Both the position numbers and the translations under genes were made by a program. DNA of 64,000 nucleotides from JAFGSI01 sp041287425. Its GTDB lineage: Bacteria; Chloroflexota; Anaerolineae; Anaerolineales; Villigracilaceae. Position 1 is the first letter of the stretch. Each line of letters opens with the position of its first letter. Below, one piece after another: positions 1 through 8,915 of this stretch. Under the pieces are notes generated by a model. The model saw nothing but the letters and a program-made list of their open reading frames with translations, was not told the origin of the DNA and did no database searches. The stretch is from contig JBEULG010000011.1 of assembly GCA_041287425.1 (NCBI GenBank), positions 75,186 through 139,185 on the forward strand, in the 5' to 3' direction.

Positions 1-288
1 GAGGACCCTCTCGTCCACGACAAAATCACCTTTGGCATGGCCAGAGAGTTGATGGGCGCGATTACCTGGGCCTTCGACCACGCAGCCGAGTTTTCGATTC
101 CGCTCCTGCTCATGCACGGCACGGCCGACCAGATTGCCTTCGACCGCGGCAGCAAAGAGTTTGCCGCCAGCCTCAAGGGGGATTGCACGCTGAAACTGTG
201 GGAAGGCCTGTACCACGAACCTCACAACGAGCCGGAACAACAAGAGGTGTTTCGCTTCATGCTGGACTGGCTGAAGGCGCATGCTTGA
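1..288 (+). CDS. alpha/beta hydrolase, monoacylglycerol-lipase-like (5' end cut off)
   Basis: The frame is open from base 1, so only the last 95 residues are present. They match the C-terminal half of serine alpha/beta hydrolases of the monoacylglycerol lipase group. The strand before the acid residue reads LLLMHGTADQI, whose Asp would be the triad acid, and YHEPHNE holds the likely triad His. The nucleophile elbow lies outside the window. The predicted role is cytoplasmic hydrolysis of monoglycerides or similar esters; the substrate is not deducible. The next gene, prmC, starts 78 bases later on the same strand. Confidence 0.75.
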   Translation, partial: EDPLVHDKITFGMARELMGAITWAFDHAAEFSIPLLLMHGTADQIAFDRGSKEFAASLKGDCTLKLWEGLYHEPHNEPEQQEVFRFMLDWLKAHA

Positions 289-366
289 TTTTGTCGGCGG
301 CGGTTATCCATCGGCATAATGCTCTCTGGCTTGCTGGCTTGACGGCCGCTCTGGAGCGGCCTCAGA

Positions 367-1215
367 ATGACCGTTGGTGAATGGCTCGAAAGGGCGGCTG
401 CCCGCCTGCGGCCCAAAAGCGAGACGGCCGCGTTGGATGCTCAGGTGCTGTTGGCCAAAGTCACCGGCCGGCCGCGTACCTGGCTGCTGACCCACCTGGA
501 AACCCCGCTTCCTCCTGAGCAAGAAACCGTTCTGCGGCGGGCGCTGACGCGTCTGCAACGCGGCGAGCCGCTCCCTTATGTGCTGGGCGAGTGGGAGTTT
601 TTTGATTTGTCCTTGCTGGTGACGCCCCAGGTTTTGATACCGCGCCCCGAGACCGAATTGCTGGTCGAGCGCGCCCTGAGCTGGCTGCGGGCTCATCCTG
701 GGCGGCGGCGTCTGCTCGACGTGGGAACCGGCTCGGGGGCGATCGCCGTCGCCCTGGCAGCCAACGTTCCGGATTTGAAAGTCCTCGCCACCGATATTTC
801 CTCCGCCGCCCTCGAGGTGGCGCGGCGCAACGCGGCGCGGCTGGGGGTCGCGGAACGAATCGAATTCGCCCAGTGGGATTTGTTGCCCCCTGAGCCGCTG
901 CCCGCTTTCGAACGTTTCGATGTGATTGCCGCCAATTTACCCTATATTCCGACCGACATCCTGCACACCTTGCCGGTCTATCGCCGCGAACCGACTCTGG
1001 CCCTCGACGGCGGGCGAGACGGCCTCGACCTGGTGCGCCGACTGCTGGCTGCGGCCCCTGCCTGGCTGGCGCCGGCCGGCTTGGTCGTGCTGGAAATCGA
1101 AGCCTCCCAGGGTCCGGCGGCGATGGCGTTGGCTTTCGACTTGTTCGCTCGGGCCGAAATCCATCTGCATCGAGATTTGTCGGGACACGACCGCTTGCTC
1201 GAGATTCTCGCCTAG
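367..1215 (+). CDS. prmC: peptide chain release factor N5-glutamine methyltransferase
   Basis: A 282-residue protein of normal family length. It methylates the Gln of the GGQ motif in class I release factors, using S-adenosylmethionine. The N-terminal helical domain covers residues 1-75. The Rossmann methyltransferase domain carries the SAM loop LLDVGTGSGAIAVALA (about 116-131). The family NPPY motif is present as NLPY (190-193) followed by IPTD; Leu at the second position is a tolerated variant. No release factor gene lies beside it here, although prfA often neighbours prmC in other bacteria. The downstream gene is convergent. Confidence 0.9.
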   Translation: MTVGEWLERAAARLRPKSETAALDAQVLLAKVTGRPRTWLLTHLETPLPPEQETVLRRALTRLQRGEPLPYVLGEWEFFDLSLLVTPQVLIPRPETELLVERALSWLRAHPGRRRLLDVGTGSGAIAVALAANVPDLKVLATDISSAALEVARRNAARLGVAERIEFAQWDLLPPEPLPAFERFDVIAANLPYIPTDILHTLPVYRREPTLALDGGRDGLDLVRRLLAAAPAWLAPAGLVVLEIEASQGPAAMALAFDLFARAEIHLHRDLSGHDRLLEILA

Positions 1216-1235
1216 CAAAAGGCGCTTTTGACCCC

Positions 1236-1781
1236 CTACCCGTTTGCCAGGCGGGTTGGCTGGCCGGCATGTTGATTTTCGAGCAGTTCGAGTGCGAAGC
1301 AAAGCGAAGAGAGCCGGTTCAGGTATTGCAGCGGCAGGTGGTTTTGCAGTTCCTGCTGCTCGAGGAGGGCCGAGAGGCGCCGTTCCGCTCGGCGGACGAT
1401 GGTGCGGGCCAGCGCCAGGGCTGCTCCGGCGGACGAATCGCCGGGCAGGATGAACTGGCGCGGGATGGGGGCGATGGCAGCCAGCGCCTCGGCCTGCTCG
1501 TCCAGCCATTGGAGGCGCGCCGGCTCCAGAGTCCGGAATCGTTCAGCCTGGGCTGGGGCGGCGGCCACTTCGGCCATGATTTTATATAAATCGCGCTGGA
1601 CTTCCACGAGGAGCGGCGCGGTTTGGGGCGCAGCAGATAGAGCGCGCGCCAGGCCCAGAGCCGCGCTAGCCTCATCGAGCGTTCCAAGCGCCTCGATGCG
1701 CGGGTGGTGTTTGGGCAGGCGGCCCTCTCCGAGCAGGCCGGTTGTGCCGTCATCGCCGGTGCGGGTGAAGAAAGGAGACAT
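1236..1781 (-). CDS. PduO-type cob(I)alamin adenosyltransferase
   Basis: A 181-residue protein. It transfers the adenosyl group of ATP to cob(I)alamin, making coenzyme B12. The N-terminal ATP loop is clear (FFTRTGDDGTTGLLGEGR, residues 4-21), and a C-terminal Arg-rich helix, ALARTIVRRAERRL, matches the R-x-x-R-x-E-R signature. The start was set at the ATG at 1781 because this is where the conserved N-terminus begins; longer frames upstream are not family-like. A TATAAT box lies just six bases before that ATG, so the message is probably leaderless. No other cobalamin genes are nearby. The alternative symbol depends on nomenclature (pduO, cobO-like, MMAB). Confidence 0.9.
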   Translation of the reverse strand: MSPFFTRTGDDGTTGLLGEGRLPKHHPRIEALGTLDEASAALGLARALSAAPQTAPLLVEVQRDLYKIMAEVAAAPAQAERFRTLEPARLQWLDEQAEALAAIAPIPRQFILPGDSSAGAALALARTIVRRAERRLSALLEQQELQNHLPLQYLNRLSSLCFALELLENQHAGQPTRLANG

Positions 1782-1787
1782 GACCGA

Positions 1788-1793
1788 ATTATA
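1788..1793 (-). promoter_or_regulatory. -10 box (TATAAT) giving a probable leaderless mRNA
   Basis: On the minus strand TATAAT ends six bases before the adenosyltransferase ATG (1781). Transcription starting about seven bases after the box would begin at or beside the start codon. Confidence 0.55.
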
Positions 1794-1865
1794 ACCAAAC
1801 AGAGGGGGAATTGGCCCTTTTGGCTTATAATATTCGCAGAGCGTTCGCATTCTGCCTGAGCCAAC

Positions 1866-4640
1866 ATGAACAGAAAAATACACTTGCCCTGGTTATTTCA
1901 TCTCCCCACTTTGTTGATTGCACTGATTGCCGTTGCCATGCTGGCGCTGACGCCGGTTTGGGCTGTTCGCTACTATCGAACTCCCTTTTTGGGAATGCTG
2001 CTCGAGCCGCACGGCGTGGTGAGCAAAATTTCGGGGGATGGCTGGCCGGCGCGCTCGGCAGGGGCCGAATGGCCCGACCGTTTGATCAGCATCAACGGCC
2101 ACTTGCTGGCCTATGACGATCGGCCCGATCACTGGCTGGCAGAGGGAGACTATCGGCCGGTGGAATTGGTCTTCGAGCAGCGCAATATGGGGCGCTACTC
2201 TTTGGCGGTCACGCCCGTTCAGATGCCGCTCGGCAGTTTTATCGAGTTGTTCGTGGTTCCGTACCTGGTGGGAACGGTTTTCCTGCTCATTGGCGTGTGG
2301 GCCTACAGTCTGCGCCGCAATCTGCGCTCTAGCCGCGCTTTGCTGGTCTTCACCTCGGCGGTCAGCATCACCACCACGACGTTCTTCGACATGAACACTA
2401 CTCATCATGTAACCGCCTTGTGGTCGGTGAGCCTGCCGGTGGCTGCGACAGCCTTGATTTACCTGGCTCTGGTGTTTCCGCGCCAGATTACGCTCATCGA
2501 ACGCTGGCCGTGGGTGCGTTTCATCCCCTGGTTTCTCTGTTTGGGGATTGCCATACCGGCCTGGCGGGAGGTGATGACGCCCTCCTCGGCGCTGGCATAC
2601 ATTACGGTGTGGCAAGCCAGTTATGCGTACATGGCCCTGGGTATTGCGATTTTCCTTTTCATGCTGGTCTGGCATATCCTGCGCAGCGATTCGCCGATTG
2701 TGCGTCAGCAGAGTCGCGTTATCGTCTTCGGCGCGGCGCTGGCCTTTGCGCCCATGATGATTTTCTACCTTTTGCCGACGGCTTTCAGCACCAGTCCGCA
2801 GGAATTCCGCTCGGCGATTTACTTTCCGCTGTTGATTTTGCTGCCCCTGTCCATCACATATGCCATCCTGCGTTATCGCCTGCTGGACGTAGATCGCGTG
2901 TTGGGCAAGGCGCTCATCTATGCCCTGACGACAGCCGCCGCCCTGGCCGCGTTTTACGGCTTGCTGAACGTATTCTCTTACGCTTTGCGGCGCACCATAA
3001 CTGCCGACAATCCCTGGCTGATTGCGCTTTATCTGCTCTTGCTGGTCTTTGGCCTGATGCCGTTGCGCAATCTGATGCAGCGGCTGATCGACCGCCTGTT
3101 TTACCGCTCGCCCGCCGATTATCAACGCGTCCTCAACAATCTGGCGACCGGTCTGGTCATCACGCCCGACATCGAGCGCACCGTCGAGTTGCTGAATCAG
3201 CAGATTGGCCTGTCTCTGGCGCCCGAGTCGTTTGTCGTTTATCTCTACGATGACGACCAGGCGCTCTATTTGGTTGGCGGGCGGCGAGAGGGCGATTATC
3301 CTGCCTTCGACACCGAGCATCCTCTGGTTCGATTGCTGCGCCAGGCGAAGTCGGCCTTGTGGTTTCCGCCCGAAGCCACCTTGCCCCTGGACCTGGCCGC
3401 CTCGGAGGAATTTCAGCGCTTGCAATGCCGGGCTTTCGTCCCGCTGCGTTATGAGGGCAGCCTGATTGGCTTCATGGCGCTCGGCATGCGCCGTTCTGGC
3501 GACCCATACAGCCAGGAGGATTTGAACTTCCTTTCCACGGTAGGGGGGCAGTCAACCCTGGCTCTCGAAAACGCCCGCTTGTTTGCCAATCTGCGCCGCA
3601 CCCTTGATCAGACCCTGGAAATGAAAAACCTGATGGATGACATTTTCGCCTCGATTGCGACCGGTGTCATCACGACGGATATCCAACGTCAAATCACGCT
3701 CTTCAACCAGGCCGCCGAGCGCATTTTAGGGATGCCGGTCGAGCAGGTGGTGGGGAAACGCCTGCCCGAGGCGCTGCCGCAAATCTGTCAGGAACTGGAA
3801 GAGGCTGCCTGCGGCGCCGTCGAGCGCGGCGAAGTGACTCTCGGCAAGGATGTGACCGCCTCCATCCCCTCGCGCGGCGATCTTTATTTGCGCCTCTCCT
3901 GTTCCCCCCTGCGGGATGCCTATCTGGGCACCAAAGGCGCCACCATTGTCCTGGAGGACTTGACCGAGCGCCGCCGGCTGGAGGCCGAGCAAGAACGCAT
4001 CCGTCAGACGTTCGGGCGCGTGGTAGCCCCCCGCATCCGCGACCGCCTGCTGTCTGACCCCAGCCATCTGCGCCTTGACGGTACCCGCCAGCGGGTCACC
4101 ATTCTCTTTGCCGATCTGAAAGGTTTCACCGGCTTCAGCGAAGTTCATGACCCCGAACTCATCTTCCGCGTTTTGAACGATTATCTGTCCCTGGCGGCGC
4201 AAGCCATTCTTGAGGAGGAAGGCACGCTGGACAAATTCATGGGTGACGCCGTCATGGCTTTGTGGAATGTCCCCGACCCGCAGGAGGACCACGCTTTGCG
4301 GGCCGTGCGCGCTGCTCTGCAAATCATCGAGCGTGCCCGCCAGGCGCATCTGCGCCTCAGCAATCCCGATCATCACCTCTTGTTCCGCATCGGCGTCACC
4401 ACCGGCGAGGCGATGGTGGGCAATGTAGGGACGCGCGAACTCTTCAATTACACCGCCATTGGGGATGTGGTCAACCTGGCGCAGCGACTGGAGACCACCG
4501 CCCACCCCGGTCAGATTCTGATTGACCACGCCACCTTCTCGCTGGTTGGAAGGCACGTGGTTGCCGCGCCGATGGAGCCCATTCAAGTGAGGGGGCGCAC
4601 CCAGCCGGTGGCCGTTTACGCTTTGCAGAAGTTGAAGTGA
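1866..4640 (+). CDS. membrane-bound class III adenylate cyclase with PDZ-like, GAF and PAS domains
   Basis: A 924-residue sensor enzyme predicted to make cAMP. Order: a TM helix near 12-34; an external PDZ-like segment about 40-115 (GVVSKISGDGWPA, then DRLISINGHLL); a block of about seven TM helices (130-375) ending in YAILRYRLLDVDRVLGKALI, as in 7TM sensor kinases; GAF about 430-575; PAS about 590-715; catalytic domain 746-924. Metal Asp residues are D750 (FADLKGFT) and D794 (KFMGDAVMA). K790 and D867 suit adenine binding, and N870 and R874 (IGDVVNLAQR) are the transition-state pair. All key residues are intact. A TATAAT box lies at 1826-1831. The signal sensed and the cAMP target are unknown. 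Confidence 0.88.
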   Translation: MNRKIHLPWLFHLPTLLIALIAVAMLALTPVWAVRYYRTPFLGMLLEPHGVVSKISGDGWPARSAGAEWPDRLISINGHLLAYDDRPDHWLAEGDYRPVELVFEQRNMGRYSLAVTPVQMPLGSFIELFVVPYLVGTVFLLIGVWAYSLRRNLRSSRALLVFTSAVSITTTTFFDMNTTHHVTALWSVSLPVAATALIYLALVFPRQITLIERWPWVRFIPWFLCLGIAIPAWREVMTPSSALAYITVWQASYAYMALGIAIFLFMLVWHILRSDSPIVRQQSRVIVFGAALAFAPMMIFYLLPTAFSTSPQEFRSAIYFPLLILLPLSITYAILRYRLLDVDRVLGKALIYALTTAAALAAFYGLLNVFSYALRRTITADNPWLIALYLLLLVFGLMPLRNLMQRLIDRLFYRSPADYQRVLNNLATGLVITPDIERTVELLNQQIGLSLAPESFVVYLYDDDQALYLVGGRREGDYPAFDTEHPLVRLLRQAKSALWFPPEATLPLDLAASEEFQRLQCRAFVPLRYEGSLIGFMALGMRRSGDPYSQEDLNFLSTVGGQSTLALENARLFANLRRTLDQTLEMKNLMDDIFASIATGVITTDIQRQITLFNQAAERILGMPVEQVVGKRLPEALPQICQELEEAACGAVERGEVTLGKDVTASIPSRGDLYLRLSCSPLRDAYLGTKGATIVLEDLTERRRLEAEQERIRQTFGRVVAPRIRDRLLSDPSHLRLDGTRQRVTILFADLKGFTGFSEVHDPELIFRVLNDYLSLAAQAILEEEGTLDKFMGDAVMALWNVPDPQEDHALRAVRAALQIIERARQAHLRLSNPDHHLLFRIGVTTGEAMVGNVGTRELFNYTAIGDVVNLAQRLETTAHPGQILIDHATFSLVGRHVVAAPMEPIQVRGRTQPVAVYALQKLK

Positions 4641-4683
4641 GCCGCCTCGAAGCGGCGAAATCCGGTTTGCGGGAGAGTGGGCA

Positions 4684-5328
4684 ATGCTCAAACGCTATCA
4701 TCGTCTCATTACCGAGCGAGCGCTGGCAGGATGCGTGGATAGGCGCGCCCTGGAAGCAATCATCGCGGCCAATTTGCATCAGGATCACCTCCTGACCGGT
4801 CAGATCGGTCATCCGGAGTTTCATTTCGATGATAATGCCTTCGCCGCCAGCGCGGCGTATCTGGAAGCCCAGCGCGAGCGGGCGCGGCAGGCGCTTCGAC
4901 AAAACCGGCCGCTTGCTGCCTGGAAAGCCTTCGGACGCCTCATTCATACCGCTCAGGATTTGTACGCCCACAGCAATTACGTCCGTCTATGGCTGGAACG
5001 TCATCCTGCTGAGGCCCGGCCGCCAGTTGAGACAATTGATCCGTGCGATGAGGCTGTCCTGACCAGTCCGGCGCTTCATTCCGGCAAGGTGTACTATGTT
5101 CTCGAACTCGCCAGCCTTCTGCCTCCCCTGCGCGACTGGGCGCTGGCCCATCTGCCGCCCGATTCTCACGCCTGGATGAACCTGGATTCTCCAGACCGCG
5201 GCCCTCTATTCGATTACGCCCTCGAGGCGGCAATCAAGCGGACCCGCCTCGAGTATGAACGCACGTTGAACGATCTGCCGGCGGCCCAGGCGGCCCTGTT
5301 TGCCGGACACCCCCCTTCAGCGGACTGA
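4684..5328 (+). CDS. Het-C / zinc-dependent phospholipase C-like protein
   Basis: A 214-residue protein without signal peptide or TM helix. The centre has an all-helical, His/Asp-rich pattern: LHQDHLLTG, HPEFHFDDN, and FGRLIHTAQDLYAHSNYVRLW (about residues 83-103). H-x3-D-x2-AHSN is the hallmark of the zinc-dependent phospholipase C / HET-C superfamily, where these residues bind zinc ions. The substrate is not evident, and the lack of an export signal differs from secreted phospholipases. It starts 43 bases after the cyclase gene and may share its transcript. Assignment to the superfamily is fair; an enzymatic role is inferred only. Confidence 0.55.
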   Translation: MLKRYHRLITERALAGCVDRRALEAIIAANLHQDHLLTGQIGHPEFHFDDNAFAASAAYLEAQRERARQALRQNRPLAAWKAFGRLIHTAQDLYAHSNYVRLWLERHPAEARPPVETIDPCDEAVLTSPALHSGKVYYVLELASLLPPLRDWALAHLPPDSHAWMNLDSPDRGPLFDYALEAAIKRTRLEYERTLNDLPAAQAALFAGHPPSAD

Positions 5329-5393
5329 TTCGATGGCCCAGATGCATCCAGGGCGGGCAGGCAGTGCGCCCCGGCTGCAATTCCCTTGCGAGG

Positions 5394-5399
5394 TATAAT
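5394..5399 (+). promoter_or_regulatory. -10 box (TATAAT) of yqeY, probable leaderless start
   Basis: TATAAT lies six bases before the ATG at 5406, with no room for a normal ribosome binding site in a transcript starting about seven bases downstream of the box. Confidence 0.55.
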
Positions 5400-5405
5400 G
5401 ACCTT

Positions 5406-5858
5406 ATGGACACGAAAAACAAACTGGAAACTGCCCTGAAAGAGGCCGTGAAAGCCGGTGATGAGATCCGCAAGCGCACCATCCGTATGGCGCTGGCGGC
5501 CATCAAACAGGCGGAGATCGACCGCCAGACCACGCTGGACGAAGCGGCTGTGATTTCCTTGCTCCAGAAAGAAGTCAAGTTGCGCAAGGAAGCGCTGGAA
5601 GAAGCCCGGACTGCCAAGCGCGCCGATTTGGCGGCCGCGGCTGAAGCGGAGATCGCCGTCGTCAACGAATTCTTGCCCCAAAGTCTGAGCGAGCAGGAAT
5701 TGCAAACGCTCGTCCAGGCGGCGATTGCCGAGGCGGGAGCGACCTCGCCCGCCGATATGGGCCGGGTGATGAAACTGCTGATGCCGCGCCTGGCCGGCCG
5801 TGCCCCCGGCGACCAGGTCAGCGCGTTGGTGCGCCAACTGTTGCAGGGTCAATCGTGA
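5406..5858 (+). CDS. yqeY: GatB/YqeY domain protein
   Basis: A 150-residue stand-alone YqeY domain, related to the tail domain of the GatB subunit of the tRNA-dependent amidotransferase. The family pattern is complete: a helical N-terminus (KAGDEIRKRTIRMALAAI), the LLQKEVKLRKEALEEARTA stretch, then EFLPQSLSEQEL and a C-terminal MGRVMKLLMPRLAGRA segment. It is assumed to bind tRNA or nucleotides, but the exact role of stand-alone YqeY proteins is not settled. An ATG further upstream (5364) is less likely because the promoter sits between the two. The HD phosphohydrolase follows after 16 bases. Confidence 0.88.
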   Translation: MDTKNKLETALKEAVKAGDEIRKRTIRMALAAIKQAEIDRQTTLDEAAVISLLQKEVKLRKEALEEARTAKRADLAAAAEAEIAVVNEFLPQSLSEQELQTLVQAAIAEAGATSPADMGRVMKLLMPRLAGRAPGDQVSALVRQLLQGQS

Positions 5859-5874
5859 GGCTGGCGGACTGTTG

Positions 5875-7992
5875 ATGAGCGATTCTCGTCCGGTGCGGCA
5901 TTTCGCCTGGTTTTCCGGCCTGATTCTGGTTTGCGTCAGCATCTTGTCCTACCTGGCATTGATTCAGCCCTGGGCGCTGCGCCAGGAACAAGTCTCGATT
6001 GTCGAAAACGAAGTTGCCGCGCAGGATTTTCGCGCTCCCTACGACTTCCAGTACATCAGCGAGGTGCGCACCGAGCAGGCGCGCCGCGAGGCCGAGCGGG
6101 CTGTTCAGCCGGTCTATGCCCCGCCCGATCCACGCTTGGGGCGCGAACAGTTCGACCGCCTCGATTCGGTGCTGGGGGAGGTTGCCGTCATTCGCGCCGA
6201 CCAGCACTTGAGCATCGAGGAAAAAAAGGCGGCTGTTGAGGCCATTGCGGCCCTCGAGCTGCGGCCCGAATCGATTGACCTTTTGCTGCGCCTCTCAAAC
6301 ACCCGCTGGGAAAAAGTGCGCGCTGCTGCCCTCAGTGTCTTGGAGCAGGCGATGCGGACTCCCATTCGCAATCAGGATTTGCCGGTCGCCCGCGCCGGTT
6401 TGCCGCTGTTGGTCAGTCCCAGCGCCGGTCTGACGCAGGTCGAGACCGACCTGGTTGTTGAATTGGTCTCCCCCTTCGTTGTCCCGAACAGTTTTTACAG
6501 CCCCGAACTGACCGAGGCAGCCCGCCAGGCCGCCCGTGAGGCGGTCGAACCGGTCATCCAGTCTTACAAACAGGGACAAACCATTGTTTCGAGTGGCGAA
6601 ATCATCACTCCCGCCCACTACGAAGCCCTGACCGAATGCGGCCTGGTGACGCCAACCAATTTTGCCAATCGTTACGTTGGGGCGGCAGCCATCGTGTTTG
6701 CTTCGGCGCTTTTCACTGTGCTCTACTTTGTCCGCCGCCGGACGCCGCCGCTTCAGGACCTGCGCGGCATGCTGGTCTTTTCGGCCATCCTGCTCGTTTT
6801 TCTGGTGGGGGCGCGCATCGTCTTGCCCAACCGCAGCATCTTGCCCTACCTCTATCCACTGCCGGCCTTTGGCTTGCTTGTTTCGGTCCTCTTCGGCATG
6901 GAAAGCGGGATGGTCTTCAGCCTGCTGATGAGCATCCTGGTCGCTTACGGCATGCCCGATGGCCAGTGGCTTTTGCCCTATTACCTGTTGACCAGCCTGT
7001 GCGGCGTGCTGGCGCTTGGCCGGGCTCGCCGTCTGGGGCAGTTCTTGTACGCCGCCGGGGCGATTGCCGCTTCCGGCATAATGCTGATTGTGGCTTACCG
7101 CTTCCCCTTTACCGAAATTGACTGGATCGGTCTGTTGACTTTGCTGGGCGCGGCCGTCTTCTACGGCGTGGCCTCCCCTAGTTTGACCCTGCCCTTCCAA
7201 TACATCCTTTCGCAGTTTCTCGGCCTGACCACCGCCTTGCAACTCCTTGAAATTTCGCGCCCCGATTCGCCGCTGCTCAAATATTTCTTGCAGCGCGCCC
7301 CCGGCACCTATCAACATAGTTTGCAGGTTGCCAACCTGGCCGAACAGGCTGCCGAGCGCATCGGGGCCGATGGCTTGCTGACGCGCGTCGCAGCCCTCTT
7401 CCACGATGTCGGCAAGGCGGCCAACCCGCTCTTCTTCGTCGAAAACCAACCCCCCGACCAAATCGACTCCCACGATGACATGCCGCCGCTCGAAGCCGCC
7501 GCGCACATCATCCGCCATGTCGAAGACGGCCTCAAACTGGCGCGCAAATACCGTCTGCCGCGCCGCCTGCTCGACTTCATCTCTGAACATCACGGCACAC
7601 TGGTTGCCCGCTATCAATACAACCGCGCCGTCGAAGCCGCCGGCGGAGACGCATCCCAAGTCGACCTCGAACGCTTCCGCTATCCCGGCCCGAAGCCGCG
7701 CTCGCGCGAGACCGCCATCCTGATGTTGGCCGATGGCGTGGAAGCGCGCGCCCGCGCCCAGCGTCCGCAGAACGACGAGCAGATGTACGAAATGGTGCGC
7801 GGCGTCATCGCCCATGTTCAGAAAGACGGCCAGCTCGATCATGCACCTCTGACGCAAAAGGATTTGCAAGAGATCGCCGAGTCGTTCGTCTCTACGCTGC
7901 GGGTCACGTACCATCCTCGTCTGGAATATCCCAAAGATTTGTCGGAAGTTTCGCCGCCCCCTCCCCCCTCCCGCCCCCGGAGCCGGAAATGA
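5875..7992 (+). CDS. 7TM-HD phosphohydrolase, PgpH-like (probable c-di-AMP phosphodiesterase)
   Basis: A 705-residue integral membrane protein. After a TM helix near the N-terminus comes a large external domain (about 40-260), a cluster of about seven TM helices (265-460), and a cytoplasmic HD domain. Metal ligands are H481 (YQHSLQVANLAE), H510-D511 (ALFHDVGKAANP), further His residues near HIIRHVEDG and SEHHGTLVARY, and a late Asp (LMLADGVEARAR). The family includes Listeria PgpH, which hydrolyses cyclic di-AMP; that activity is inferred here. The start at 5875 was chosen for the Met before the first TM helix. It overlaps ybeY by four bases (ATGA), a pairing common in bacteria. Confidence 0.88.
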   Translation: MSDSRPVRHFAWFSGLILVCVSILSYLALIQPWALRQEQVSIVENEVAAQDFRAPYDFQYISEVRTEQARREAERAVQPVYAPPDPRLGREQFDRLDSVLGEVAVIRADQHLSIEEKKAAVEAIAALELRPESIDLLLRLSNTRWEKVRAAALSVLEQAMRTPIRNQDLPVARAGLPLLVSPSAGLTQVETDLVVELVSPFVVPNSFYSPELTEAARQAAREAVEPVIQSYKQGQTIVSSGEIITPAHYEALTECGLVTPTNFANRYVGAAAIVFASALFTVLYFVRRRTPPLQDLRGMLVFSAILLVFLVGARIVLPNRSILPYLYPLPAFGLLVSVLFGMESGMVFSLLMSILVAYGMPDGQWLLPYYLLTSLCGVLALGRARRLGQFLYAAGAIAASGIMLIVAYRFPFTEIDWIGLLTLLGAAVFYGVASPSLTLPFQYILSQFLGLTTALQLLEISRPDSPLLKYFLQRAPGTYQHSLQVANLAEQAAERIGADGLLTRVAALFHDVGKAANPLFFVENQPPDQIDSHDDMPPLEAAAHIIRHVEDGLKLARKYRLPRRLLDFISEHHGTLVARYQYNRAVEAAGGDASQVDLERFRYPGPKPRSRETAILMLADGVEARARAQRPQNDEQMYEMVRGVIAHVQKDGQLDHAPLTQKDLQEIAESFVSTLRVTYHPRLEYPKDLSEVSPPPPPSRPRSRK

Positions 7993-8441
7993 TTTTTCTC
8001 GACCTCGACCCTGCCCTTACCCCTCTGCCGGCCGCCGACTTGCTCAGGCGCGCCGCCCAGGCGACCCTGGACCTGCACGCCGCGTTTGACGCCGACCTGA
8101 CCCTCGTGCTGACTGGCGACGAAGCCATCCGCGACCTGAATCGCCGCTACCGGCAAATCGACGCCCCGACCGATGTGCTGGCCTTCCCGGCTGGCGACGC
8201 CGATCCAGAGACGGGCCGTCTCTACCTGGGCGACGTCATCCTTTCCTTGGCGCGCGCCGCCGACCAGGCAGCGGCGGGCGATCACCCGCTCGAGGCCGAG
8301 TTGCAATTGTTGGTCGTGCACGGCGTCCTGCACCTGCTCGGCCACGACCACGCCGACAGCGAGGACAAAGACCGAATGTGGGCTGCCCAGGCCGAAGTCC
8401 TGGCGCATCTCGGCCTTCCGCCGACTATCCTCCATGAATAA
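7989..8441 (+). CDS. ybeY: endoribonuclease YbeY, rRNA maturation factor
   Basis: A 150-residue single-strand-specific metallo-endoribonuclease involved in 16S rRNA 3'-end maturation and ribosome quality control. The zinc motif HGVLHLLGHDH gives H111, H115 and H121, the complete H-x3-H-x5-H set. The preceding conserved segment TDVLAFP (61-67) is also present. It overlaps the HD phosphohydrolase by four bases and dgkA by eight, so the three genes are translationally coupled in one operon. Confidence 0.93.
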   Translation: MIFLDLDPALTPLPAADLLRRAAQATLDLHAAFDADLTLVLTGDEAIRDLNRRYRQIDAPTDVLAFPAGDADPETGRLYLGDVILSLARAADQAAAGDHPLEAELQLLVVHGVLHLLGHDHADSEDKDRMWAAQAEVLAHLGLPPTILHE

Positions 8442-8820
8442 ATTTGCCTATTTCTTCGTTTCGCGTTACCGCGCTTTCGGCCACGCCTTTCGAGGCTGGT
8501 GGTATGTCATTCGCACCCAGCGCAACGCCTGGATTCACGCCCTGGCGACGGCCCTGGTGGTCCTGCTGACGGCCTGGCTGGGCTTGCCGGCGCGCGACTG
8601 GGCTGTTTTGTTGGTGACCATCGCCCTGGTCTGGACGGCGGAATTCATCAACACGGCCCTCGAAGCGGTGGTGGACCTGGCCAGTCCTCGGCATCATCCC
8701 CTGGCCCGGGTCGGCAAGGACGTGGGGGCAGCCGCCGTCTTGATTGCCGCCCTGACCTCGGTGCTGGTCGGTTTCCTCATCCTCGGCCCGCCGCTGTGGG
8801 CGCGCCTGTTTCCCTTCTGA
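8434..8820 (+). CDS. dgkA: diacylglycerol / undecaprenol kinase
   Basis: A 128-residue protein with three predicted TM helices, the usual size for the small DgkA family. In Gram-positive-type members the preferred substrate is undecaprenol, recycling the cell-wall lipid carrier. Conserved features are RNAWIHALAT (30-39), the catalytic helix AEFINTALEAVVDL (69-82) and the RVGKDVGAAAVLIAA stretch that follows. The start ATG lies inside the last codons of ybeY. The reading frame upstream is not DgkA-like. Confidence 0.88.
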   Translation: MNKFAYFFVSRYRAFGHAFRGWWYVIRTQRNAWIHALATALVVLLTAWLGLPARDWAVLLVTIALVWTAEFINTALEAVVDLASPRHHPLARVGKDVGAAAVLIAALTSVLVGFLILGPPLWARLFPF

Positions 8821-8853
8821 TTTCCCCTCCTCGCCCTCCGAACACCGAAATTC

Positions 8854-8886
8854 AACGACCCGCTTCATCGAGGAAGACGGGTCGTT
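8854..8886. terminator. hairpin between convergent genes, probable bidirectional terminator
   Basis: A 9-bp perfect inverted repeat, AACGACCCG (8854-8862) and CGGGTCGTT (8878-8886), with a 15-base loop, sits between convergent dgkA and the DUF35 gene. No long T-run follows on either strand. Confidence 0.5.
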
Positions 8887-8915
8887 GGCGCTGCTTCGGT
8901 GACTGTGCGGGAAAT

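Noticed and set aside
1893..3425. A 510-residue open frame antisense to the cyclase gene.
   Set aside because: Its composition (Gln/Arg/His-rich) is that of a shadow frame in GC-rich DNA, while the plus strand encodes clear conserved domains.
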